A DNA stretch of 21,632 bases from Phaeoceros laevis (GCA_049999765.1 JBNGIQ010009191.1:1-21632); one strand, 5' to 3'; positions 8,061 through 16,400 are shown, numbered from the stretch's first letter. Notes: generated by a model not told the origin, from the letters alone. Numbers and translations: made by a program.

Positions 8061-11000
8061 GTGTACGCTATAGTGCCGTGGAGCCCTTGCAATTGGAGAC
8101 ATGGCGCGGTTTGAAGCCATGGTGTGCGTTGCGCTGGTAGCGCTGAGCACAGCAGACTCGGCAGTGCTGATGATCAAGGAGAGTAGCATCTGTGCACTCG
8201 CCTGCGCTCTTGTCGCTCTCACTGCCCGAGATGCATCTTCATGCAAACGAAGTGGGCATGTTGGTCCAAGTGAACTGCGTAACGGTCAGCCAGTAACTCT
8301 TCCACCGTTCGTGAGGCGGGGTCGGACGGAAAAAGAGGTGGAGGCGTTTTGGACGGCACTCGCCTTGAACCGCACCCTCACATCTTTCGACCTGCTTGGA
8401 GAGGAGTGGTTTTGTCCAACTGTAGGGGGAGTGCGGCATCTGAGCATGCTCCGCAGCAACTCTACGCTGGAAAGACTCCGTGTCGTCGATCGTCGGTACC
8501 TGTTTTGGAAAGAGTTGGACGATATGAACATTATTAAAGAATGGCGCAATGGTGGTGTCGGGGGCAGTGCAGGCCTCAAGTACCTCTCGTTTAACGGTTT
8601 AGAATACGATTTGGATGTGGATGAGCTGTTGCACATGCTTGGTCACCTGGGCGCCCTGGAGGAGCTACAGCTTACAGTGAAGCTGTCGCGTCGCACAGGC
8701 ACAGGCACGACCGGGCACTTGGAAGGGATGCCCATGCCCAGAGCAAGTAGTCTCAAAAGGCTTCGCTTCGGATGCGTAGGGCCCCATGTACCGCACCTCC
8801 TTCGTTGCTTGTCCGCCAACGGCACGCTGGAGACGCTTCGTGTGGGTAATCGCTGGGATACAGAGGGCTATGAGGCTGTTTTCAGGTTGTTGACTCCTCC
8901 TACTGCCACTGCTACTGCTCCTACGACTGTCATCGACGGGCAGCCGGCGCTACCGCTCATCAAGTCCCTTCAACACCTGTACACACGACGAGCAGAGTAT
9001 GATCGTCCCAGAATATTTCTTCGACATGTCACGAACGTCGTGGTGGATGTCCAGCAGCAGCTTTCAGGGGAGGTGGATGCCCTGGCGGGAATGATTGTCG
9101 CCAACAACATCTTGCTCACATTAGACCTAGGTATGTCATGCTACTCGGCAGAGCAGTGGGCCGGGCACATCATGCCAGCACTTGCCCTCAATTCCACACT
9201 CCAAACGCTGGATCTCAGCGACTGCCGGGGTGTGGATGCCGACGGTGTCTACGATGCCATGCTCTCTATGCTGCAAGTCAACACCAGTCTGAAGAAAATC
9301 AAACTTTCTGGCACACCATTGGAGCATAAAGGCAAGGCACAAGCAATAGAAGCAAAGTTGCGGCGAAACAAGGAGTACAGAGCAGCTCTTGCACGCCTGC
9401 CCACCATGCCAGTCAAGTCCTGCCGCCTGGTCTTGTGCGGCTACCCCTTTGCAGGTGTCACACATTTGGACTCCTTGCAAACTTCCAGCTCTTTCAGGGC
9501 CATCATTTACAGCTCCCTATTGTTCGCAGCAGCTGTTCACCTTCCACAAAGATGACTTACTGACCTTGTACAGGTGTTGCCATTGCAGGAAAGACAACAC
9601 TGTGTGAAACTATGCTGACTGGCGTTGACACAACAAACGTCGGCCATCCCACAAGAGAGCAGGTCCAGGCTTCTCGAACTCGTGGCTTTGAAGTGAAGCT
9701 CCTGTTGAATGAGCCGGACATGAGGATCAGCCTGTGGGACTTTGCGGGCCAGAAGCAGTACTACGCCCTTCATGATTTTGTCTTTCCTGCCGTCAACAGC
9801 TCTTCCCTGTTTCTCTTTGTCTACAGTCCTGTGCGTCATTGCTATGATCTTGCTAACCCTACCAATCGATTTCAGTACAAGAGCAGTGCTCAGTTTCGAG
9901 ATGAATTCACCTATTGGCTCAAATTCATAGCGTCCAATGCCAGGCCTGGACCTGATCAACCAGCTAAACCTGCAGTTCTGATAGCCATCACTTTTTTTGA
10001 CGAATTGTTGCGCCAGGAGCTGAGCAGCAGGTGCAGGCTTGAAGTGTATGAGGTGGTTGAACAACTGCAGCAACAGTTCGCGCATGTCATTCATGTGCTG
10101 CCTGAACCTTTCTTCCTCGACGCACGCTCTCGCACTGCTGTAAACGACTTATTGTATTGTGTTGGCCAACACCTTCGGGACTTGGTGAGGAAATTGCCGG
10201 AGGTGCCAACAATTTGTGAGCACGTCAGGCGGGCTTTGGAGACATGGTCCATTAAAAATCAAGGCAAGCCTATCATGAAAGTTCTGGAGTTTCAGCAACT
10301 GTGTCAAACAGTATGTGAAGCAGTCAGGAAGTCGCCCGATATATCTGAAGAGCACAGGACTTATCTCCGAAAATTTTTGGCAAATGTGGATATTTGGGAA
10401 GTTGTTGCCTCCTATTTGAAGGATACAGGAGAGCTTATCTACTTCAAAGATATGGACTTTATAGTCGTCAGCCCGCACTGGCTTGGTCGAGGAGTGTTAG
10501 GTCATGTAATTGACATGTTTGGCTTTGGTGATGGCTCCCAAGACATACCACGTTTCGACACACGCAAAAGAGGTTTTTTGACCAAGAAAAACTTGGAAAG
10601 GCTCTTGCAGGCATCTCTGTGCAAAGTGGACCTGCAACAGGATCTCATCACAGTGGAAAATCTTATTCATTTGATGCTCAAATTTCATTTGTGCTATGAA
10701 GACAGGAGTCTGCAGAACGTGGTAGTTGGTTATTTCCTCCCGGTACTGTTCAATATTCAGCAAGAGAACCAACAACACCACCCCCAAGGCCAGATACAAC
10801 TGCAATGGCCTTCGCAGACTGAAGATACGAACGACCATTTCTTTGTGGGGTTGAGACTACAGTGTGGAGACTTTACTTGCACATTTCTCACGCCTGGGTT
10901 TTTCCCGCGGCTTCAGGTACCACTTCACAAACCTGATACACTCAAGAGGGAACTGCAGCTAGATGGTTTGTGCCTTTGCTAACTCAGACATGGCTACTAT

Positions 11001-11273
11001 GTGCAGGTCAAGCTGTACAACTATTTTTTGGAGAAAGGTTGGATTCCGTCAAAGCATGAATGTTGTGTGAAAGTGGATGTCGACATATTTGGAATCGCGA
11101 CACATGGCTTGGACATCTTGGTGGAGTGTAGTGGCTCCATTGGGTTTTATGTGGATATACTGGCAAGGTCTGTCATGCATCCGCCTCAATGCATGAACGT
11201 CTTACACGAACATGTGGTCAAACCTATTCGATCCTTGTGTGCTTCAGATGAGGGTTGTATGGGAGTTGCATGA
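7760..11273 (+). CDS. Roco protein (LRR-Roc-COR), four-exon model
   Basis: Proposed exons are 7760-8060, 8153-9454, 9589-10916 and 11007-11273, with GT-AG introns of 92, 134 and 90 bases; all junctions keep frame (1065 aa). Exon 1 (MAQHVLSVEDMVGALWQWKR) has no known domain. Exon 2 encodes RI-like LRRs (LNRTLTSFDLL, LNSTLQTLDLSDCRGVDADG). The Roc GTPase P-loop GYPFAGKTTL is built across intron 2. G3 is DFAGQ (9738-9752), and the usual TKxD of G4 appears degraded (TFFD). COR follows: YLKDTGELIYFKD, WLGRGVLGHVI, GFFPRLQ joined to VKLYNYF, and HEHVVKPIRSLCAS. Roc-COR modules bind GTP and dimerise. The frame ends at TGA 11271-11273, but homologous-looking COR sequence (VESVVRQECVK) continues in the same frame into a caspase domain. 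Intron 1 is the least certain: the alternative is a start at 8101 with a hydrophobic N-terminus, or a frameshift. The exon 1 donor is matched at the same place and phase in the second copy. Confidence 0.8.
9455..9588 (+). other. Intron splitting the Roc P-loop
   Basis: Donor TTTGCAG|GTGTCACAC and acceptor CATTGCAG|GAAAGACA. Joining gives codons for GYPFAGKTTL, a perfect GxxxxGKT Walker A motif, which neither side has alone. An alternative acceptor 16 bases earlier (GTACAG|GTG) also keeps frame but would insert residues and destroy the P-loop spacing. Confidence 0.8.
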
Positions 11274-12377
11274 GTCGAGAGTGTTGTGAGGCAAGAGTGT
11301 GTGAAACTTCGGACACTTTGTCGGTACAGGAAAGATGAGTCTGCTCTCACGGAGACGCTGCTTCATCAGGTTCGGGCTAGGCAGCAAAATGGAAGTGAAT
11401 ACTATTATCACCAATGGTCTGCTGTTGCAGACGAGGAGGTAGGAAAGCCACCCGTCCTCAGTGCCCGGATAGAATGTGCAACTGTGCTGGATGGGCATGT
11501 CATTTTGGGGCAAAAGCATGATTTTGAGAGGGCTAAAGTTCGAGGCACCCAGGAGGTGAGGGAAGAGCATGAAATAGAGAGGGCTATAGTTCGAGGCACC
11601 CATGAGGTGAGGGAAGAGTGCTACCCCGATAGCAATGTGAAGAAGGGGAAGAAGAGGGGTCGGGCTGTATTGATCAGCATGGAGAAGTATGACTCTGGGG
11701 ACAGGTCGGGGGGTAGTGTGGACCGAGGAAGGTTGGAAGCATTAGCAGAATGTCTTTGCCTAGATCTACATGAAAACCTCTATTTGGACTTCCTAGCAGA
11801 TGACGTTCGGAAGGCAATGGTCTCTACAGCAGAAACTCGTATCTCGGCAGAGGATGAGTGTTTCGTTTGTTTCGTGAATGCTCATGGAGGTACTGCCAAT
11901 GATGGAGCTCAGTTCTTCACAGACTCTAAAAATGAAAAGGTTTATTTGTTGAACGATGTAGTGGAGCCTTTCCGGAAATGCAAGAATCTTTTCGGCAAGC
12001 CCAAGATATTTTTCATCAGCTCGTGCAGAGGCCCTCTCAAGTTGGGCAGCGCTGATGGGTCGGGTGGTGAGCAGCACATCCCATTGCGGTGGAGCGAGGG
12101 CCGCGAAGCTCGTGATGTGCAGCAACACTCAGACTGCTTGATAGTGTTCTCAACCTCTGAGCAGGCTGTCTCTATGCGACATGACAAATATGGTACAAAC
12201 TTTGTGCATGCACTGATGCAAGCTTTCATGCAAGCTTTCAACAACAAACGAAATACCATAGATGTGCTCAGCATCATCACCCTTGTGAAAGATGTTACTG
12301 GACACGTGAGGACAATCAGTCAATGTCCTGTTTCTATCTCCAGTCTGAGGAAGAAAGTCCTATGGTGGAGTGGCTAA
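11274..12377 (+). CDS. Caspase-type cysteine protease module, in frame with Roco
   Basis: This 367-codon frame continues the Roco frame after the TGA at 11271. Its first part (VESVVRQECVKLRTLCRYRK) looks like the end of COR. A linker with a 17-residue tandem repeat and a basic stretch (KKGKKRGRAV) leads to a caspase fold. p20-like features are RAVLISMEKYD, DRSGGSVDRGRL, the catalytic His in FVNAHGG (codon 11883-11885) and the catalytic Cys in FFISSCRG (codon 12024-12026). His-Cys spacing is 47 residues, within the range of animal caspases. The p10-like part is CLIVFSTSEQAVSMRHDKYG...NFVHALMQAF, then ISQCPVSISSLRKKVLWW. SCRG and the SxRH-like pocket resemble animal caspases rather than metacaspases (HxSGHG and DSCHSG). 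No good ATG lies near the start of the frame; the first usable ATG would be internal. It is therefore either part of a Roco-caspase fusion interrupted by one stop, or a separate product. Confidence 0.8.
   Translation, partial: VESVVRQECVKLRTLCRYRKDESALTETLLHQVRARQQNGSEYYYHQWSAVADEEVGKPPVLSARIECATVLDGHVILGQKHDFERAKVRGTQEVREEHEIERAIVRGTHEVREECYPDSNVKKGKKRGRAVLISMEKYDSGDRSGGSVDRGRLEALAECLCLDLHENLYLDFLADDVRKAMVSTAETRISAEDECFVCFVNAHGGTANDGAQFFTDSKNEKVYLLNDVVEPFRKCKNLFGKPKIFFISSCRGPLKLGSADGSGGEQHIPLRWSEGREARDVQQHSDCLIVFSTSEQAVSMRHDKYGTNFVHALMQAFMQAFNNKRNTIDVLSIITLVKDVTGHVRTISQCPVSISSLRKKVLWWSG
11517..11618 (+). repeat. 51-nt tandem duplication in Roco-caspase linker
   Basis: Two adjacent 51-base units (11517-11567 and 11568-11618) encode HDFERAKVRGTQEVREE and HEIERAIVRGTHEVREE. 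The unit length keeps the frame, and most differences between the copies change amino acids conservatively. The repeat is highly charged and lies between the end of COR and the protease, as expected for a flexible or helical linker. Confidence 0.9.
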
Positions 12378-12454
12378 GTCTAAGAGAAGGCCCGCACCAG
12401 CAGTAGGCAGCTGTTTTGAGTTTGTTTCATAGAGTTGGACGTGTGATAACCGGA

Positions 12455-13000
12455 GGCTATGCCCAGCAGGGGAAGGGTTAGGAAGCCCGTATTCCTTACA
12501 ATGGTATGCAGACGCAAGGCTATCACTGCAGCCATTCCGATATCCAGCGGGGGATGGGTCAGTCAGCCCTTATTCTTCACAACAAAATGCAGAAACAAGG
12601 CATGGCCGCACCAATTCCGTTACATTTGTATGGCTGCTGCAGGTATTTGCTCGTGTAGGTTAAGTAGCCTTCCTTCAGGAAATGAGATGGAGAAGTGAGG
12701 TCTGCAAGATGACATGGTTGTGGGTGCCAGGTTGCATTTTTATGCTAAGCTTGGGAGCGTAGACAACGTTGAGGAAGTGTTTGACATGTTTTTGACCTCT
12801 CTGTTATGCAGAAAGATTGTATCCCACTCAGTTCTGCCCTTATGTATGCCTCCTGCAGGCATGTGCAGTTGCTCTCGAATGCAGAACGAGAAGAAGGAGG
12901 AAGACCATGTGGCTGCGGGCAGTGGATTGGTAAATTTGCACGCATGTTCCGTTCACAGCAGCTTTTTGGTAAATATGCATGCTAAGTTTGATGGCATGTT
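12455..13000 (+). pseudogene. PPR relic A
   Basis: Plus-strand remains of a PPR gene with many frame breaks. GQSALILHNKMQKQGM (around 12550-12605) matches the PPR pattern GQxALxLYxxMQxQG. DMVVGARLHFYAKLGSVDN and VEEVFDMF (12712-12792) match VGxxLxxMYAKxGSVDxAxxVFDxM. A cryptic HVAAGSGLVNLHA occurs near 12905-12945. Copies B (16985-17482) and C (19247-20070) belong to the same family, and a short piece recurs at 14160-14265. Not translatable as a protein. Confidence 0.6.
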
Positions 13001-13075
13001 CCATTCACACCAAACATCGGAAACAAAGCTACAACGTCCCACAGATCCCTTTCAATTAGAACCATTCGCATCGAT

Positions 13076-13156
13076 CTGAGTACTCTCGGTATCGGAGAGA
13101 ACTTCTCCACGAGGATTTGAGTACTCTCGGTACCGGATAGAACTTCTCCACGAGAG
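13076..13156 (+). repeat. ~41-nt tandem duplication
   Basis: GAGTACTCTCGGTATCGGAG...AACTTCTCCACGAG at 13078-13114 is followed directly by GAGTACTCTCGGTACCGGAT...AACTTCTCCACGAG to about 13156. The second copy runs into AGTATTCCGG, which is partly complementary to the unit's CCGGATAG/ACTCTCG part. Confidence 0.8.
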
Positions 13157-13297
13157 TATTCCGGTGCAGTCGGCATTGTGGATGCTGATGGGTTTTGATC
13201 AAGTTTTTTTTTGTGTTGCTCATGGGTATTGATGAAGTTTTTTTGGTGATAATGGCACGGCTCTTTATATATCAAAGTTTCACATCATGGAGCTAGG

Positions 13298-13410
13298 CTG
13301 TTACAACGTTTCTTTTGGTCTCGCTTTCTTTTGGTCTCGGTTCCTTAGTCTCGCTGTTACAACGTTTCTTTTGGTCTCGCTTTCTTTTGGTCTCGGGTTC
13401 CTTAGTCTCG
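13298..13410 (+). repeat. 56-nt tandem duplication
   Basis: Two units starting CTGTTACAACGTTTCTTTTG at 13298 and 13354, each ending TTCCTTAGTCTCG. They differ essentially by one extra G. Each unit itself contains the shorter repeat TTTCTTTTGGTCTCG twice. Confidence 0.95.
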
Positions 13411-13479
13411 CTTGGGATTGAATCCGGGTCTCCACTTTGGAAGACCCAAATTCAAGCCACTTGGATGTCCTCTGAGGGG

Positions 13480-13608
13480 ACTAAGTATTGTTCAGGTTGC
13501 TGATGGGCATTTGTCCACGACCTAAGTATTGTTCACGTTGCTATGGACATTTGTCCACGACCCTCCAAGGTACCTTGGATTGTCCACGACCCTCCAAGGT
13601 ACCTTGAA
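13480..13608 (+). repeat. Two overlapping tandem duplications
   Basis: CTAAGTATTGTTCA(G/C)GTTGCT...CATTTGTCCACGAC occurs twice in a row (about 13481-13521 and 13522-13560). The second copy is the start of a 29-base unit, TTGTCCACGACCCTCCAAGG plus TACCTTGGA, also present twice (13551-13579 and 13580-13608, last bases differing). Confidence 0.9.
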
Positions 13609-13789
13609 TCCAACACAAATCTCACTCGACACAAAATCTCACTCAACACGTCAAGGCTTAGCACTAGCGCAAATACTAGTCTAAATACCAAGCTTGCTGC
13701 TGTCTTAGCACCTCAATGTAACACTTGCAACGCCCTGGCACCTAAGTTTAGGCCTGGCTTTGGAGCTCTGTCCGGAAGATAGCAATAGC

Positions 13790-13852
13790 TTGAGTTGGCA
13801 ACTGCCTCGAGCTCAAGAGATTGAGTTGGCATATGCCTTGAGCTCTGGAGGC
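13790..13852 (+). repeat. ~31-nt tandem duplication
   Basis: TTGAGTTGGCAACTGCCTCG then AGCTCAAGAGA is followed by TTGAGTTGGCATATGCCTTG then AGCTCTGGAGG. The copies are more diverged than the other tandem pairs in this block. Confidence 0.75.
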
Positions 13853-14126
13853 TTTTGCTTTACTGGGACAGCAAGTCCATCTACGCTTAATGGGCGGGAT
13901 CTGTGGTCCTAATGCTATGACTTGTGTGCAATTGTGCTAATCACATGAAGGAAAGATGTAGGGGTAAATCCTCTTTAACCGAGGTCTATCACTTGAGTGA
14001 GATCCGCCCCAGGGCATTGAAGAGCACATGCTCTACAGCATTATTGTAGGACTTAACGTAGTGCTCACATGCTAGGTCAGTAGGCCAGAAGGTGGCATGT
14101 CTAATCTGAGTGTTCCCAAGAGTGTC

Positions 14127-14330
14127 GGGCTTGCATCCCAGGTTCTCAGTCAGCGCAGGTGTGGCCCAGCACGGGAAGGGTAGGAACCCTTATTCCTTAC
14201 AATGGTATGCAGAAGCAAGGCTATCACTCACAATAATATACACAAACAAGGCATGCCTGACCTCAATTCACGTTTGTGACACTGGCTTTTTCCCTCGGCT
14301 TGAGGTTCTAGAGTACCTGGGCCAGTACCC
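14127..14330. pseudogene. Mosaic of 2OGD, PPR and possible COR scraps
   Basis: Bases 14127-14157 match 2OGD exon 2 (GTGTCGGGCTTGCATCCCAG, antisense). Bases 14160-14265 match PPR relic A (CCTTATTCCTTACAATGGTA, then GCAAGGCTATCACT). Bases 14277-14305 translate on the plus strand as TGFFPRLEV, very close to the COR motif TPGFFPRLQV at the end of Roco exon 3, with 22 of 25 bases shared around it. The first two assignments are good; the COR piece is short and less certain. Confidence 0.5.
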
Positions 14331-14609
14331 GGATCGCTATGTGGGTATTTCTGCATCACTAAGCCCATAAATTCATAAGATAATGAAATCTTGCTGGTGG
14401 AAGCACCTTCCACAATAAATAGCAATTTAATTTTTGTATAGATCTCTCTTCTGCCAATACAGGATACAGTTGCCAGCTACGGAGTTCCTTCTCCTTCCCC
14501 TCGCTCCGTGTCTTTAGTAGCTAGACGATGAGGAGGAGAAAAACGTTGATGCTTTCAAGAGTTTGAACAGTTTCATGAATCAGATGTGTAGTTTGTGGTG
14601 CACGTATAC
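14331..14609. other. 3' flank of the 2OGD gene
   Basis: No open frame is recognised. The stretch should contain the 3' untranslated region of the minus-strand 2OGD gene. Bases near 14471-14522 (TTGCCAG...GGAGTTCCTTCTCCTTCCC, TCCGTGTCTTTAGTAG) weakly resemble the leader upstream of the Roco copies (GAGTTCCTTC...CCGTCTCCTTCCCG...TCGTTTGTAG), so another small Roco scrap is possible. Confidence 0.3.
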
Positions 14610-16114
14610 TCAGGGGTGAGAGTGCACTCGGAATCGAGCAAGATTGTTCCTGCTGTCGGTCTTGTTGGCTATGCTGACCTTCCGATAATCAGCGTAAGTG
14701 AAGGGTACATAGGGGTTGGTCTTGCCCTCCCGCAACAGCTCTGGAAAGGGTGCTAAATCGGCATCTATGAGTGGCCCGATGAACATGGCCAAGGAGAGGC
14801 GCTCCTGGCTGCTGTTCACCACCGCCCTGTGCAACACGCTCTGGTATATGTCATTGCTATACACCTGCACATCATGCAGGCACCAACGTCAACGCACATT
14901 CAAGTGACTTCTTACAAGTCGCGATCGGGCAGCAGGATTTGTCTGTCATCAGTACGGCCGGCGAGGAACTTGTGGAAGGATATTACCTGAAACGGGTCTC
15001 CGACGTTGATGACGAAGCAGTTTGGCTCAGGGCGCACTGCTATCCACTTGCCATCCTTCTCAATCTGCAGACCTCCCACGCTGTCCTGGTGCAGGATGGT
15101 GACGAGGGAGGGGTCGGTGTGGGGAACCAGGCCGATGGTGAGCTCCGGGTTGGGGTACGGCGGGTACAGGTTCATCCTCAACCCCTGCCTCAGCGGGAGT
15201 CTCCTGCCGTCCTTGAAGGTGAGGGTGTCGGGCTTGCATCCCAGATTCTCAGTCAGCAGCTCGATCACCTCCCGCCCCAGCGCTTCCAAAAGTGTGAAGT
15301 AGTCGTGGATCCCTGACCTTGATATATATGTATTCAACAGCACAGAAACATACAAACCAAGCTTCAACAGGAGGTCTACACAAGAGCTGGCACATGAGGT
15401 GGGCTACTACATTGATCACAATATATATAACATGTACCTGAATTGCTCGTTCCCGCCAGGGAAGAGGGCGTTGCTGAAGCTCTCAATCACCTCGGGCGTC
15501 TGCGGGAAGTGGAAGGTCTCCTGCCAGCTGATGTTGTCCAGCCTGCTGCTGCCGGCGCTCTGGTCTCCCAGAATGAGGGCGCCCAGCGCCCCACAGGAAT
15601 AGCCGTCGGTGCCGGTGGGTTCCCGCAACGCAGCCACCTTGCGCTCGGGCGGCAACGCAAACACAGCCCGAGCCATGGCCTCGACGCGGCGGATGAAATC
15701 CAGGTCCACCCCGTGGTTGGTGAGCTGGAAGAAGCCCCACTCCCTGGTGGCACTGCCCAGCTCCGCCATGGCCCGCTTCCTGGCGGGCGCGTCCCGGTCG
15801 TCTCTGAACACGGACAGGTCGAAGGTGGGGAGATCGGAGGCCTGAGAGAAGGCATTGTGCGGGACGCGCGGCCTGTCGCCCTCCTTCCACACGTAGTCCT
15901 GGAACGATGAGTACTTGCTGTTGCTCAGGAGAAGATTCTTGGCCGCCGCTGACGAGTTAACATTGTCGAATGTGCTCGGTCCAAGCTGCTGCTGCTGCGC
16001 GCCCGCGCTGCACCTCATACTCTGTGTAGGCCGAGGGGAGTCGACTCCAGCCCCTCCTCCCATGGTTCCCATGGCCAGCGGAACAGCTGACACCCGGAGG
16101 CCCTCCATAGCCAA
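14610..16114 (-). CDS. 2-oxoglutarate/Fe(II) dioxygenase, gibberellin-oxidase-like
   Basis: Intact three-exon gene: 16114-15438, 15317-14987 and 14864-14610, with GT-AG introns of 120 and 122 bases. Splicing gives 420 residues in one frame. The N-terminal DIOX region contains LPTFDLSVF, EWGFFQLTNHGVD and ISWQETFHFPQTPEV. The catalytic jelly roll has NLYPPYPNPELTIGL, then HTDP (His292, Asp294), LHQDSVGGLQI, the third iron ligand in SVLHRAVVN (His348), and the 2OG-binding pair in ERLS (Arg358, Ser360). All cofactor residues are present, so it is probably active. The overall pattern is that of plant DOXC enzymes near GA 20-/2-/3-oxidases, but the substrate cannot be assigned. The first ~70 residues are longer than usual and rich in S, G and A; a plastid transit peptide is possible but unproven. 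At least four broken copies lie in the window. Confidence 0.92.
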
Positions 16115-16227
16115 CCTTCCCAGTCAGTCAGGTAGCTGCAGACCTGTCTACAAGGAATCGCGATCGATCGATTGCTGTATGGAAAGCTTAAGGGAGGAGG
16201 TAGAAGGGCATTTGCAAGGGATCAGGT

Positions 16228-16242
16228 GTAATATAAGAGGAG
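16228..16242 (-). promoter_or_regulatory. Possible TATA element of the 2OGD gene
   Basis: On the minus strand CTCTTATATTACACC lies about 115 bases before the ATG at 16114, followed by a pyrimidine-rich leader. Position and the TATAT core are the only support. Confidence 0.3.
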
Positions 16243-16283
16243 CGAAGGGAAGATGGATGGAAGGATGGAAGGTGAAGAAGACT

Positions 16284-16400
16284 GATGACCAAGCAGTCTG
16301 GCTCAGGGCGCATGCATCCCAGTTCTTAAGTAGTCAGCAGCTCGATCGCCTCCCGCCCCAGCGCTTCGAAGGCGCAAGCTTCCAAGAGCGTCAAGCAAGG
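16284..16400 (-). pseudogene. 2OGD exon-2 scrap with internal deletion
   Basis: Two pieces of exon 2 of the adjacent gene are joined. Plus-strand 16284-16312 (GCAGTCTGGCTCAGGGCGCA) matches 15016-15037. Bases 16314-16398 (CATCCCAGTTCTTAAGTAGT, CAGCAGCTCGATCGCCTCCC) match 15237-15297. About 200 bases between them are missing. It lies directly upstream of the intact gene, in the same orientation. Confidence 0.7.

Larger units (their letters stand above)
13001..14126. other. Non-coding block rich in short tandem duplications
   Basis: No gene is recognisable here. The block contains at least five independent tandem duplications (listed separately) and a TATA-like string (CTCTTTATATATCAAAG, 13259-13275). 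Its tail, 13860-14126, is unique-looking sequence with no recognisable domain. A degraded retroelement terminal repeat would fit the repeats and TATA string, but I find no TG...CA ends, primer site or polyprotein to prove it. Confidence 0.4.

Noticed and set aside
7460-8092. Long minus-strand open frames opposite Roco exon 1, also at 21015-21601
   Set aside because: Found in both copies, but only because the DNA is duplicated; the plus-strand protein is linked to recognisable Roco domains and the antisense translation has none.
11121-11135. 15-base match between Roco exon 4 and 19234-19248 (TGGAGTGTAGTGGCT)
   Set aside because: Too short, with no flanking similarity; probably chance.
11640-12377. 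Interpretation as a plant metacaspase
   Set aside because: The residues around the catalytic pair (NAHGG, SSCRG) and the p10-like SMRHD segment do not fit metacaspase motifs.
13415-13440. tRNA-like string (GGGATTGAATCCGGG)
   Set aside because: It loosely resembles a reverse T-arm, but no cloverleaf can be built around it.
15443-15910. Several overlapping open frames on both strands
   Set aside because: High GC content in exon 1 of the dioxygenase keeps other frames open; only the minus-strand frame beginning at 16114 carries family motifs and splices correctly.
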